Positions 1 through 7,288 of a stretch of 64,000 nucleotides of DNA are shown here, piece by piece. Under the pieces are notes generated by a model, which did not search any database, had not been told where the DNA came from, and saw nothing but the letters and a program-made list of their open reading frames with translations. The stretch's first letter is position 1; each line of letters begins with the position of its first letter. Source of the stretch: Sphingobium sp. EM0848. GTDB taxonomy: Bacteria; Pseudomonadota; Alphaproteobacteria; Sphingomonadales; Sphingomonadaceae. The stretch lies in the NCBI RefSeq assembly GCF_013375555.1, contig NZ_JABXWB010000001.1, positions 2,678,501-2,742,500 of the forward strand, written 5' to 3'. The position numbers and the translations under genes are program-made.

Positions 1-586
1 CGACATTCTCTGGGCGCCCACGGTCGACGTCATGTATCCGACGGGCTATGCCACCAATATCTCGCTGTCCGGAGTGACCGAGGGGCTGGATGGTGCGGCG
101 CGGCCGGGACATTTCGATGGCGTGGCGACGGTGGTGACGAAGCTGTTCAATCAGGTCCGGCCCGATGTCGCCCTCTTCGGGGAGAAGGATTATCAGCAGC
201 TCGCCGTGATCCGGCAGATGGTGAAGGATCTGGACGTGCCGATCGAGATCATCGGCGTGCCGACCCAACGGGCCGAGGATGGCTTGGCCCTGTCATCCCG
301 TAACGCCTATCTGACCGAGGAGGAGCGCAAGGATGCGCTCGGCCTGCCGCGCGCTCTGGGCGAGGCGGCGCGGCAGATGGAGAAAGGCGCGACGGTAGAC
401 GCCGCCATCGCCAAGGCGATTGCCATGCTGGAGACGCATGGCTTCGATCCGATCGACTATGTGACGCTGTGCGACGCAGTGACTCTGGAGCCGATGACGG
501 CGCTGGATCGCCCGGCCCGGCTGCTGGGCGCGGCGAAGCTCGGCCGGACGCGGCTGATCGACAATATTCCGGTCGATCCGGCCTGA
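1..586 (+). CDS. panC: pantothenate synthetase, C-terminal part (5'-truncated by window edge)
   Basis: PanC condenses pantoate and beta-alanine with ATP to pantothenate, for coenzyme A synthesis in the cytoplasm. The reading frame is open from base 2, before the first methionine at 32, so the gene starts outside the window. Visible family landmarks are the YPTGYAT segment, the FGEKDYQQL motif that binds ATP and pantoate, and the LALSSRNAYL loop with its SSRN KMSKS-like signature, followed by the C-terminal dimer/lid domain. It ends just before an inverted repeat (599-624) and converges on hemJ. Identity is secure; the N-terminal HIGH-type motif is not in view. Confidence 0.96.
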   Translation, partial: DILWAPTVDVMYPTGYATNISLSGVTEGLDGAARPGHFDGVATVVTKLFNQVRPDVALFGEKDYQQLAVIRQMVKDLDVPIEIIGVPTQRAEDGLALSSRNAYLTEEERKDALGLPRALGEAARQMEKGATVDAAIAKAIAMLETHGFDPIDYVTLCDAVTLEPMTALDRPARLLGAAKLGRTRLIDNIPVDPA

Positions 587-598
587 TTGTTGCGGAAA

Positions 599-624
599 GT
601 CATCCCGGCTTGCGCTGGGATGAC
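599..624. repeat. inverted repeat between convergent panC and hemJ
   Basis: Perfect 8-base arms, GTCATCCC (599-606) and GGGATGAC (617-624), enclose a 10-base loop. It sits between the convergent panC and hemJ stop codons and could act as a bidirectional transcript end, although no T-run follows. The GTCATCCC...GGGATGAC pattern also resembles a short palindromic element that recurs between genes of many alphaproteobacteria; that resemblance is from memory, not from a search. Confidence 0.5.
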
Positions 625-629
625 AGGCC

Positions 630-1070
630 TCAAAATGGTTTCACGATCACCGCGATCACGATGACGGCCGCGGCGATTCCGGGAATCTCATTGAGCAGGC
701 GCAATTGCTTTTCGCTGAGCGGCCGCTGCCCCCTGGCGAGCTTCTTCGTGTAACCGGCGATCCAGCCATGATAGCCGGAAAGCCCCAGCACGAAGAGCAG
801 CTTCAGGTGGAACCAGCCGAAATGCCAGGCGCCAATCTCCACCATCAGCATCAGGCCAAAGACCCAGACAAGGACAATGGAAGGGTTGAGGATGATCTTG
901 AGCAGCCGCCTTTCGCGGTCGATCCATTTTTTATCCTCTTCCGATCCCACCGGGCATTGCTGGTGATAGACGAAGAAGCGCGGCATCATGAACAGACCCG
1001 CCATCAGGAAGATGACGAAGATGACATGCGCGGCTTTGACCCACAAATAGGCTGCTCCCAGATAAGGCAT
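630..1070 (-). CDS. hemJ: protoporphyrinogen IX oxidase HemJ (CopD/UPF0093 family)
   Basis: HemJ is an inner-membrane enzyme that oxidises protoporphyrinogen IX to protoporphyrin IX, the penultimate step of heme synthesis, in bacteria lacking HemG/HemY. The 146-residue product has the usual length and about four hydrophobic helices (roughly 5-28, 58-77, 85-105, 128-145). The conserved His in the first helix (AAHVIF, residue 15), the YHQQ segment after it and the LKLLFVLGLSGYHGW stretch are family hallmarks. Its ATG overlaps the hemE stop (ATGA at 1069-1072), so the two heme genes are probably translationally coupled. Confidence 0.93.
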   Translation of the reverse strand: MPYLGAAYLWVKAAHVIFVIFLMAGLFMMPRFFVYHQQCPVGSEEDKKWIDRERRLLKIILNPSIVLVWVFGLMLMVEIGAWHFGWFHLKLLFVLGLSGYHGWIAGYTKKLARGQRPLSEKQLRLLNEIPGIAAAVIVIAVIVKPF

Positions 1071-2134
1071 CAGGCCGTCTCCCGACGTCGCACATAATGA
1101 AGCAGCGCTTCGACATGCTCGATCGGCGTGTCGGGCAATATGCCGTGGCCAAGGTTGAAGATATGCGGCCGCCCGGCAAAGGCGGTGCGGATGTTGTCGA
1201 CGGCCTCTTCCACCGCCTTGCCGCCGGCGATCAAGGCCAGCGGGTCCAGATTGCCCTGAACCGGCAAGCCTTCCGGCAGCATGCGATTGGCCCAGTGCGG
1301 ATCGACCGTTTCATCGACGCCGACAGCATCGACGCCCGTGCCGACCGCATAATCGGCCAGTTTCGCGCCCGCCCCCTTGGGGAATCCGATGACCGGAATC
1401 TCCGGGTGGAGGAGCTTTAATTTCTCCACGATGCGTTTGTTGGGTTGAATCACCCAGCGCTCGAACTCCAGCGGGGCGAGGCTGCCTGCCCAGCTGTCGA
1501 AGAGTTGCACCGCTTCCACTCCCGCCGCGATCTGGCCGCACAGATAGACGACGGTGGCATCGATGATCGCATCGATGATCGCGGCGAAGCGTTCGGGCTG
1601 CTGATAGGCGAGGCGGCGGGCTGCGCCCTGATCCTTGCTGCCCTGACCCGCCACCATATAGGTTGCGATCGTCCAGGGGCTGCCTGCAAAGCCCAGGAAG
1701 GTCACTTGGGGGTCGAGGGCGGCCTTGACCTGCCGGACTGTCTCATAGACCGCCTCAAAGCGGCTGAAATCGGGTTTAAGGGCCTCCAGCGGCGTCTCGG
1801 ACAGGATCGGGGCCAGACGCGGGCCTTCCCCGGTCTCGAACCAGAGATCCTGGCCCATGGCATAGGGCACGATCAATATGTCTGAAAAGAGGATCGCGCC
1901 GTCGAAGCCGAAGCGGCGCAAGGGTTGAAGAGTCACCTCCGCCGCTGTCGCGCTGTCATAGACCAGTTCCAGGAATCCGCCCTTTTCCGCCCTTAATGCG
2001 CGATATTCGGGGAGATAACGGCCGGCCTGGCGCATGAGCCACATAGGCGGCACATCGGGGCATGCACCCTTCAGGACCGAAAGAAGCGGCTTGGCGTGAG
2101 GCCCGTTGGAAAGGCCGGCATCTGATCCCGTCAT
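1070..2134 (-). CDS. hemE: uroporphyrinogen decarboxylase
   Basis: HemE removes four carboxylates from uroporphyrinogen III to give coproporphyrinogen III in the cytoplasm. The 354-residue protein has the N-terminal signature MWLMRQAGRYLPEYR (about residues 32-46), the GFAGSPWT motif near residue 148 and the GNLDP segment near 290. It runs leftward from the proposed replication origin and is followed by overlapping hemJ, forming a heme operon. hemE beside the origin is a conserved trait of alphaproteobacteria such as Caulobacter and Rickettsia. The start codon at 2134 gives full-length alignment with the family. Confidence 0.97.
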   Translation of the reverse strand: MTGSDAGLSNGPHAKPLLSVLKGACPDVPPMWLMRQAGRYLPEYRALRAEKGGFLELVYDSATAAEVTLQPLRRFGFDGAILFSDILIVPYAMGQDLWFETGEGPRLAPILSETPLEALKPDFSRFEAVYETVRQVKAALDPQVTFLGFAGSPWTIATYMVAGQGSKDQGAARRLAYQQPERFAAIIDAIIDATVVYLCGQIAAGVEAVQLFDSWAGSLAPLEFERWVIQPNKRIVEKLKLLHPEIPVIGFPKGAGAKLADYAVGTGVDAVGVDETVDPHWANRMLPEGLPVQGNLDPLALIAGGKAVEEAVDNIRTAFAGRPHIFNLGHGILPDTPIEHVEALLHYVRRRETA

Positions 2135-2278
2135 AAACTCTCTTATATTTAGATTCTTAGAAGGTAGTGGAGATTGTAGGGCGCTTGGCAGCGGGGTTTA
2201 TGCGCTGTGCCCGGATTTGCCAACAACTTGACTCCTTGGGGCGGCCGATTCCGATCCGAGTCAGTCTGCTTATCCCCG

Positions 2279-2287
2279 TTATCCACA
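2279..2287 (+). promoter_or_regulatory. DnaA box, perfect TTATCCACA
   Basis: The nine bases match the consensus DnaA box exactly. A weaker copy with two mismatches (TTATCCCCG) lies directly upstream at 2270-2278, giving closely spaced boxes on the same strand within the proposed origin. Confidence 0.85.
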
Positions 2288-2321
2288 GGCTGTGGGTGGA
2301 AAAATCCATCTGTTGGCGGGC

Positions 2322-2330
2322 TGTGGACAA
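2322..2330 (-). promoter_or_regulatory. DnaA box, one mismatch, opposite orientation
   Basis: TGTGGACAA on the plus strand reads TTGTCCACA on the minus strand, one mismatch from the consensus. It lies between the two perfect boxes of the proposed origin and points the other way. Confidence 0.7.
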
Positions 2331-2390
2331 GATTCCCGGAATCGAGGATGGCAATAAGTGCCTGATTTTGCCCGCAACCTATCCCTTGAT

Positions 2391-2399
2391 TTATCCACA
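2391..2399 (+). promoter_or_regulatory. DnaA box, perfect TTATCCACA
   Basis: Exact consensus box, 42 bases before the start of the PSRP gene. Being so near that start, it could also let DnaA influence transcription of the ppsR-maf-aroE-coaE operon. Confidence 0.85.
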
Positions 2400-2440
2400 G
2401 CCTCCCCACAGAGATATTCGGCCCTGAAGAGAAACCAGAA

Positions 2441-3262
2441 ATGTCGCGCATCCATCTTCACCTGCTTTCGGACTCCACCGGCGAAACCCTGGAAAATATC
2501 GCCAAGGCGGCGATCGGTGCGTTCGAAAATGTCGAGGCGGTACGCCATTTCTGGCCGATGGTGCGCTCTGATATTCATCTCGACCGGATCATGGAGGAGA
2601 TTGCCGCCAATCCGGGACTGGTGCTGTTCACCCTGTCCAACCACCAGTTGCGGCGGCGGCTGGAGACGCGCTGCCGGGCGCTGGGTCTGCCGCATGTGGC
2701 GGCGCTGGACAGCGTGACCGATGCGCTGTCCAACATATTGGGGCAGGAGACGCGCAACCGTCCGGGCCGCAAGCATATTCTAGACGAGGCCTATTTCGCG
2801 CGGATCGAGGCGATCCAGTTCACCATCGCCCATGACGATGGCGTGGGTCATGAAAATTGGGAGGAGGCCGATATCGTCCTGGCCGGCGTGTCGCGTGCGT
2901 CCAAGACGCCGACCTCCATCTATCTTGCCAATCGCGGCTACAAGACCGCGAACATCCCGCTGGTGGTGCAATCGCCGCCGCCGCGCAGCCTGTATTCGCT
3001 CCACCATCCGATGGTGGTGGGGTTGACGGTCAGTCCGGAGCGGCTGGTGCAGATTCGGCGCAATCGCCTGCTGTCTTTGAATCAGGCGCCGGAAACCAGC
3101 TATGTCGATCTGGAAAAGGTGCAGGAGGAACTGGCCTTTGCCCGGCGCATGTTCGCCGACAATGGCTGGCCGGTGATCGACATGACCCGCCGTTCGATCG
3201 AGGAAGCGGCGGCGGCCATCATCAATCTGTTCAACGACCGCGTTCTGGCGGAGGGAAGTTAA
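2441..3262 (+). CDS. ppsR: pyruvate,phosphate dikinase / PEP synthase regulatory protein (PSRP, DUF299; RP001 homologue)
   Basis: This family carries out ADP-dependent phosphorylation and Pi-dependent dephosphorylation of a threonine in PEP synthase or PPDK, switching gluconeogenic PEP formation off and on. The 273-residue protein starts with the typical MSRIHLHLLSDSTGET, and has the P-loop-like GVSRASKTPTS near residue 150, which marks the kinase/phosphorylase fold, then SPERLVQIR. It is the first plus-strand gene after the origin, the place of RP001 in Rickettsia and its homologue in Caulobacter, and is followed by maf after three bases. The target enzyme is not in the window. This PpsR is unrelated to the Rhodobacter photosynthesis repressor of the same name. 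Confidence 0.95.
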   Translation: MSRIHLHLLSDSTGETLENIAKAAIGAFENVEAVRHFWPMVRSDIHLDRIMEEIAANPGLVLFTLSNHQLRRRLETRCRALGLPHVAALDSVTDALSNILGQETRNRPGRKHILDEAYFARIEAIQFTIAHDDGVGHENWEEADIVLAGVSRASKTPTSIYLANRGYKTANIPLVVQSPPPRSLYSLHHPMVVGLTVSPERLVQIRRNRLLSLNQAPETSYVDLEKVQEELAFARRMFADNGWPVIDMTRRSIEEAAAAIINLFNDRVLAEGS

Positions 3263-3265
3263 GTC

Positions 3266-3871
3266 ATGCTAAAAACCCCGATCGTGCTGGCATCGCAAAG
3301 CGCGAGCCGCCGGGCGCTGCTGAGTGCGGCGCAGGTGCCGTTCGAGGCGCTGTCGCCGCAGGTGGACGAGGAAGCGGCCAAGGAAGCATTGCGCGCCGAT
3401 GGCCTTGATGCGCGCAAGCTGGCCGATGCGCTGGCGGAACTCAAGGCGCTGCGCGTGTCGCGGCGGGTGCCGGGCGGGCTGGTGTTGGGCTGCGACCAGA
3501 CATTGAGTCTGGAAGACGGCGCGATGATCGACAAGGCCGTCGACCGGGCGGACGCAGAGCGGATATTGAAGCTGCTCTCGGGCCGGGTGCATTATCTGCA
3601 CAGCGCGGCGGTGATGGCGCTGAATGGCGAGCCGATCTGGCGGCATATCGAACGGGTGCGGATGACGGTTCGGCCCTTGTCCGATGCCTTCATCGCCCAA
3701 TATCTCGACAGTGATTGGGAGGAATGCCGCTGGTGCGTCGGCTGTTACCGGATCGAAGGGCCGGGTGCGCAGCTTTTCAACCGGATCGAGGGCAGCCAGT
3801 TCGCGATTCAGGGTCTTCCCCTGCTGCCTTTGCTTGACTTCCTGCGGATAAGGGGCGTTCTGACAGCATGA
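3266..3871 (+). CDS. maf: Maf-family nucleoside triphosphate pyrophosphatase
   Basis: Maf proteins hydrolyse non-canonical or modified nucleoside triphosphates to monophosphate and PPi, cleaning the nucleotide pool; some members affect septum formation. The 201-residue sequence has the N-terminal LASQSASRRALL substrate-binding loop (about residues 8-19), the VDEEA acidic motif and GCDQTL with the conserved catalytic Asp near residue 76. The C-terminal EGSQFAIQGLPLLPLLDFLR helix is typical. It follows the PSRP gene by three bases and overlaps aroE by four (ATGA), so it belongs to one transcript. The exact nucleotide preference cannot be told. Confidence 0.93.
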   Translation: MLKTPIVLASQSASRRALLSAAQVPFEALSPQVDEEAAKEALRADGLDARKLADALAELKALRVSRRVPGGLVLGCDQTLSLEDGAMIDKAVDRADAERILKLLSGRVHYLHSAAVMALNGEPIWRHIERVRMTVRPLSDAFIAQYLDSDWEECRWCVGCYRIEGPGAQLFNRIEGSQFAIQGLPLLPLLDFLRIRGVLTA

Positions 3872-4689
3872 CCGACAAGCTCCCCTATGCAGAAGTGATC
3901 GGCGATCCGATCGCGCACAGCAAATCGCCGCTGATTCACAATTTCTGGCTCGATGCGCTGGGGATCGAGGCGGAATATAAGAAGACGCATGTGACCAGCG
4001 AGGGTCTGTCCGCCTATTTCCTCGCGCGCCGGGCCGATCCTGACTGGCTGGGCTGCAATGTCACCATTCCGCACAAGATCGCGGTGATGGACTATACCGA
4101 CGATCCGGGCGGCGTGCGGGAACGGATCGGGGCGATGAACACCATTGCCAGCGAAACCGGCGGGCCGCTGATCGGCACCAATACCGATGCGGGTGGATTC
4201 CTCCAGCCGCTGCTGCGCGACAAATGGAAAGGACAGAGCGCGGTACTGGTCGGGGCGGGCGGTGCGGCGCGGGCGATCTTGTTCGCGCTGACCAGCCTGG
4301 GCGTGTCGGACATCAACATCATGGTGCGCGATGCGGCCAAGGGACAGGCGCTGCTCGACCGGGCAGGGGTCGAAGGGCGGGTCATCGGCATGGGCGATAC
4401 GCTGCCCCAGGCCGATCTGCTGGTGAACAGCAGTTCGCTGGGCATGGTTGGACAGCCTGACTTGGATATCGATCTTGCGCCGCTGGCCAAGGACGCCATC
4501 GTCTACGACATCGTCTATGCGCCGCTCGAAACAACATTGCTCAAGGCGGCGCGGGCGAGGGGCCTCAAGACTCTCGACGGTCTGGAAATGCTGATCGGGC
4601 AGGCGGCGCTGGCCTTCGATATTTTCTTCGATGCCGAAGCTCCGCGTGAGCGGGACGAGGAATTGCGCGCTTTGCTGCTCGCGGCCTGA
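3868..4689 (+). CDS. aroE: shikimate dehydrogenase (NADP+)
   Basis: AroE reduces 3-dehydroshikimate to shikimate with NADPH in aromatic amino-acid synthesis. The 273-residue product has the shikimate-binding SKSPLIH motif (residues 18-24), the NVTIPHK segment with the catalytic lysine, NTDAGGF for substrate and cofactor binding, and a VGAGGAARAI dinucleotide-binding loop. The C-terminal GLEMLIGQAALAF segment is also family-typical. The ATG overlaps the maf stop, and coaE starts six bases after the stop, so PSRP-maf-aroE-coaE form a tight operon reading away from the origin. Confidence 0.96.
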   Translation: MTDKLPYAEVIGDPIAHSKSPLIHNFWLDALGIEAEYKKTHVTSEGLSAYFLARRADPDWLGCNVTIPHKIAVMDYTDDPGGVRERIGAMNTIASETGGPLIGTNTDAGGFLQPLLRDKWKGQSAVLVGAGGAARAILFALTSLGVSDINIMVRDAAKGQALLDRAGVEGRVIGMGDTLPQADLLVNSSSLGMVGQPDLDIDLAPLAKDAIVYDIVYAPLETTLLKAARARGLKTLDGLEMLIGQAALAFDIFFDAEAPRERDEELRALLLAA

Positions 4690-4695
4690 ATCGCC

Positions 4696-5289
4696 ATGAA
4701 GATTTATGGCCTCACCGGCTCCATCGGCATGGGCAAGTCCGCCGTCGCCGCGATGTTGCGGCGCGAAGGCGTGCCGCTGTTCGATGCCGATGCCGAGGTG
4801 CATCGCCTGCAAGGGCCGGGCGGCGCGCTGCTTCCTGCTATCGAGGCGCGCTTTCCCGGCACGACCGGGCCGCAGGGCGTCGACCGGGTGAAACTGGGCG
4901 CGGCGGTGTTCGGCCATCCGCAGGAATTGAAGGCGCTGGAAAGGATCGTCCATCCCGCGGTCCATGCGGCGCGGGCCGAATTTCTCCGCCGGAATCGGTC
5001 GCGCGCCTTTGTCGTGCTCGACATTCCGTTGCTGTTCGAGGGGCGGGGGGAGCGCAAGCTGGACGGTGTGATCGTCGTCAGCGCTCCAGCCTGGAAGCAG
5101 CGCAAGCGCGTGCTGGCGCGCCCGCGCATGACGGCGGCCAAATTCCGCCAGATTGTCAATCTGCAAACTCCCGACGCTGAAAAGCGGCGGCGTGCGGATT
5201 ATATCGTCCATACGGGAACGACCTTCGCCGGGACTCGCAGCCAGGTTCGCCGCTTGGTCGCTTGCCTTGGCGCGAAGACAGGTCGATAA
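4696..5289 (+). CDS. coaE: dephospho-CoA kinase
   Basis: CoaE phosphorylates the 3'-OH of dephospho-CoA, the last step of coenzyme A synthesis. The 197-residue protein has the P-loop GLTGSIGMGKS at its N-terminus (residues 5-15), the DADAEVH motif near residue 33 and the DIPLLFE segment near residue 112, which are the CoA-binding and lid elements of the family. It follows aroE by six bases and precedes dnaQ by about 30, as in other alphaproteobacterial origin regions. The upstream CoA-pathway gene panC also happens to lie in this window, on the other side of the origin. Confidence 0.95.
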   Translation: MKIYGLTGSIGMGKSAVAAMLRREGVPLFDADAEVHRLQGPGGALLPAIEARFPGTTGPQGVDRVKLGAAVFGHPQELKALERIVHPAVHAARAEFLRRNRSRAFVVLDIPLLFEGRGERKLDGVIVVSAPAWKQRKRVLARPRMTAAKFRQIVNLQTPDAEKRRRADYIVHTGTTFAGTRSQVRRLVACLGAKTGR

Positions 5290-5322
5290 GGTACAGTCCG
5301 GCAAGAGTCGTTGAAGAGGGCG

Positions 5323-6015
5323 ATGCGCGAGATTATTTTCGACACCGAAACGACTGGATTCGACCCCGCCTCGGGCGATCGCCTGGTCGAAATCGGGTGC
5401 ATTGAACTCATTAATCGGGTGCCGTCAGGCCGTACCTTCCACGCTTATTATAATCCACAGCGGTCGATGCCCGCCGCGGCCGAAGCTGTGCACGGGCTGT
5501 CGGACATTTTCCTGAAGGACAAGCCGCTCTTTTCGCATGGTGTCGAGGAGCTTCTGGCCTTTCTGGAGGACAGCCATCTGGTCGCGCACAATGCGCGTTT
5601 CGACTTTGGCTTCCTGAATCATGAACTGAAGCTCTGCGGTCTGGCTGAAGTGTCGATGGATCGGATGATCGACACCGTCGCCATCGCCCGTCAGCTTCAT
5701 CCAGGCGCCAAGCACAGCCTGGACGCCCTTTGCACCCGCTACGGCATCGACCGCAGCCATCGCATCAAGCATGGCGCCTTGCTCGACGCCGAATTGCTGG
5801 CCCAGCTTTACATCGAACTGACCGGCGGCCGTCAGATCGGCCTTGGTCTTGCACAGGAGGAAGAGAAACAAGGATTTGGGGCGGAACTCACGGCGCAAGT
5901 CGCGGTTCGCCCTGTACGTCCCGCGCGCGTCTTCACGGCCAGCGCGGAGGAGTTGGAGCGGCACGCAGCGTTCGTCGCGACGCTGGACAAGCCGCTCTGG
6001 TTCGAGGAGGCCTGA
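5323..6015 (+). CDS. dnaQ: DNA polymerase III epsilon subunit (3'-5' proofreading exonuclease)
   Basis: DnaQ is the proofreading subunit of the replicative polymerase. All three exonuclease motifs are present: FDTETTG with the catalytic Asp/Glu (residues 6-12), HNARFDFGFL with the Asp of Exo II, and HGALLDAELLA with the His and Asp of Exo III. The 230-residue length fits. I chose the ATG at 5323 because the family begins MREI-FDTETTG; an in-frame TTG at 5311 would add four residues and a GAAGAGGG purine tract lies just upstream of 5323. Location as the last gene of the PSRP-maf-aroE-coaE-dnaQ block is the conserved origin-proximal order. Confidence 0.95.
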   Translation: MREIIFDTETTGFDPASGDRLVEIGCIELINRVPSGRTFHAYYNPQRSMPAAAEAVHGLSDIFLKDKPLFSHGVEELLAFLEDSHLVAHNARFDFGFLNHELKLCGLAEVSMDRMIDTVAIARQLHPGAKHSLDALCTRYGIDRSHRIKHGALLDAELLAQLYIELTGGRQIGLGLAQEEEKQGFGAELTAQVAVRPVRPARVFTASAEELERHAAFVATLDKPLWFEEA

Positions 6016-6103
6016 AACAGCCGTTTTCCCAAAACGGTCAGCCTTCAGGCCCCATGCCAGCCGGATCGTCGTCCGCGGTCCGGGCAGAACAAGGAGAAGG
6101 CAT

Positions 6104-6700
6104 ATGGATATTCGTGTTTCCGGGCATCAGGTCGAAACGGGTGACGCGCTCAAGGAGCATGTCTGGACCCGGCTGGAGGCCATGGCCGAGAAATATTTTT
6201 CCCGAACCCTTTCCGCCCAGGTCACCTTTCGGCCAGCGCCGCACGGGGCCTTCCATTGCGACATCGTCTGCCATGTCATGACCGGCCTGATCCTGAAAGG
6301 GGCGGGGGAGGCGCAGGAGGCGCATCCTGCCTTCGAACAGGCGGCCGAGCGGATCGAAAAGCAACTGCGCCGTTATCTGCGCCGGCTGAAGGACCGCAGC
6401 GCGCAGGCCGCAGCTGCCGAAGCGCAACGGGCCAATGGCTATGGCCTCGAAGAGCTGGATGGGGCGGGTTACACCATTTTTGCGTCGATCGACGATGAGG
6501 AGGAACCGGCTGAAGCTCCGCTGATCGTGGCGGAAACCCGGGTGGACATTCCCGAGGCCAGCGTGTCGGACGCGGTCATGATGCTGGACCTGCGCAACAC
6601 CAACGCGCTGCTGTTCGTCAATGCGGGCACGTCCGCCTATAATATGGTCTATCGTCGTCATGACGGGACCATCGGCTGGGTCGAACCTCGGCTTGGCTGA
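6104..6700 (+). CDS. hpf: ribosome hibernation promoting factor, long form (HPF/RaiA)
   Basis: Long HPF proteins bind the decoding site of idle 30S subunits and dimerise 70S particles to 100S in stationary phase. The 198-residue product has an N-terminal S30AE domain (about 1-105; opening MDIRVSGHQVETGDALKEHV) and a C-terminal dimerisation domain (about 140-198) with the diagnostic DLRNTNALLFVNAGT and YNMVYRRHDGTIGWVEP. The start at 6104 follows an AAGGAGAAGG ribosome-binding site; the longer open frame from 5843 is an artefact running through dnaQ. It precedes ptsN, the same pairing as in the rpoN-hpf-ptsN clusters of other proteobacteria, although rpoN is not here. Confidence 0.95.
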   Translation: MDIRVSGHQVETGDALKEHVWTRLEAMAEKYFSRTLSAQVTFRPAPHGAFHCDIVCHVMTGLILKGAGEAQEAHPAFEQAAERIEKQLRRYLRRLKDRSAQAAAAEAQRANGYGLEELDGAGYTIFASIDDEEEPAEAPLIVAETRVDIPEASVSDAVMMLDLRNTNALLFVNAGTSAYNMVYRRHDGTIGWVEPRLG

Positions 6701-6820
6701 CACCGCTTCCCGGGCCGCCGGTTGACCTTGGTCAGCGGGCGGCCTATGGGGCCGGACTTTAAAGATCCGGGCATTGCGTCATTTTTTCCGAAGCTGGGCG
6801 CGGCTCGGCTGGGATTTGGC

Positions 6821-7288
6821 ATGGTTCATTTCAACGATATCGTCGCGCCGGACGCACTGGCCACTGGCCTTTCGGTGAACGGCAAGAAGCAGTTATTTCA
6901 GAAAGTTGCGGCTCTGGCGGCAAAGGCCTATGGCCTGAACGCCGATCTGGTGGCCGACGCGCTGCTGGAACGCGAGAAGCTGGGTTCGACCGGATTCGGC
7001 GGCGGCGTTGCGATTCCCCATGCGAAGATTCCCGACCTTCAGAAAATGTGCGGCGTGGTCGTTCTGCTCGATCCGGCCGTGCCCTTCGACGCGGTGGATG
7101 AGGCGCCGGTCGATATCGTCTTCGCCCTGCTGTCCCCGGTCGATTCCGGGGCCGAGCATCTGAAGACGCTGGCCCGCGTGTCCCGCTATCTGCGCGACGA
7201 AGGACAGGTTGTCCGCCTGCGCGGCGCCAAGTCGACGGCGGCGCTCCATGCCCTGCTTGCCGGTGGCGAGGCGCGTGACGCGGCTTGA
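6821..7288 (+). CDS. ptsN: PTS IIA-like nitrogen-regulatory protein PtsN (EIIA-Ntr)
   Basis: EIIA-Ntr accepts phosphate from NPr of the nitrogen PTS and regulates partners such as potassium transport and the stringent response rather than moving sugar. The 155-residue protein has the phosphorylatable histidine in GGGVAIPHAKI (about residue 69) and the family's FALLSPVDSGAEHLKTLA segment. I start it at 6821 (MVHFNDIV), which gives the normal length; upstream in-frame starts to 6722 would add 33 unconserved residues. Its stop overlaps the start of the next gene by 14 bases. The partner genes ptsP and ptsO are not in view. Confidence 0.93.
   Translation: MVHFNDIVAPDALATGLSVNGKKQLFQKVAALAAKAYGLNADLVADALLEREKLGSTGFGGGVAIPHAKIPDLQKMCGVVVLLDPAVPFDAVDEAPVDIVFALLSPVDSGAEHLKTLARVSRYLRDEGQVVRLRGAKSTAALHALLAGGEARDAA

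Larger units (their letters stand above)
2135..2440. other. proposed chromosomal replication origin (oriC) between hemE and the PPDK/PEPS regulator gene
   Basis: This 306-base gap has no plausible gene. It contains two perfect DnaA boxes TTATCCACA (2279-2287 and 2391-2399), one single-mismatch box in the opposite orientation (TGTGGACAA, 2322-2330) and a weaker copy (2270-2278). An AT-rich stretch next to the hemE start (about 2131-2160) could be the unwinding element. Six GANTC methylation sites lie at 2152, 2230, 2247, 2258, 2331 and 2339; the last two form an inverted pair. The flanking order hemE / PSRP / maf / aroE / coaE / dnaQ matches the Caulobacter and Rickettsia origin region. No TTAA half-sites of the Caulobacter CtrA motif are present. 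Confidence 0.85.

Noticed and set aside
3808..5304. Long minus-strand open frame (498 codons) across aroE and coaE
   Set aside because: Antisense to two secure genes in a GC-rich genome; the translation has no family-like motifs and is rich in Arg/His/Gln, typical of a shadow frame.
5449..5458. One-mismatch DnaA box in dnaQ (TAATCCACA)
   Set aside because: Isolated single site inside a coding region; expected by chance.
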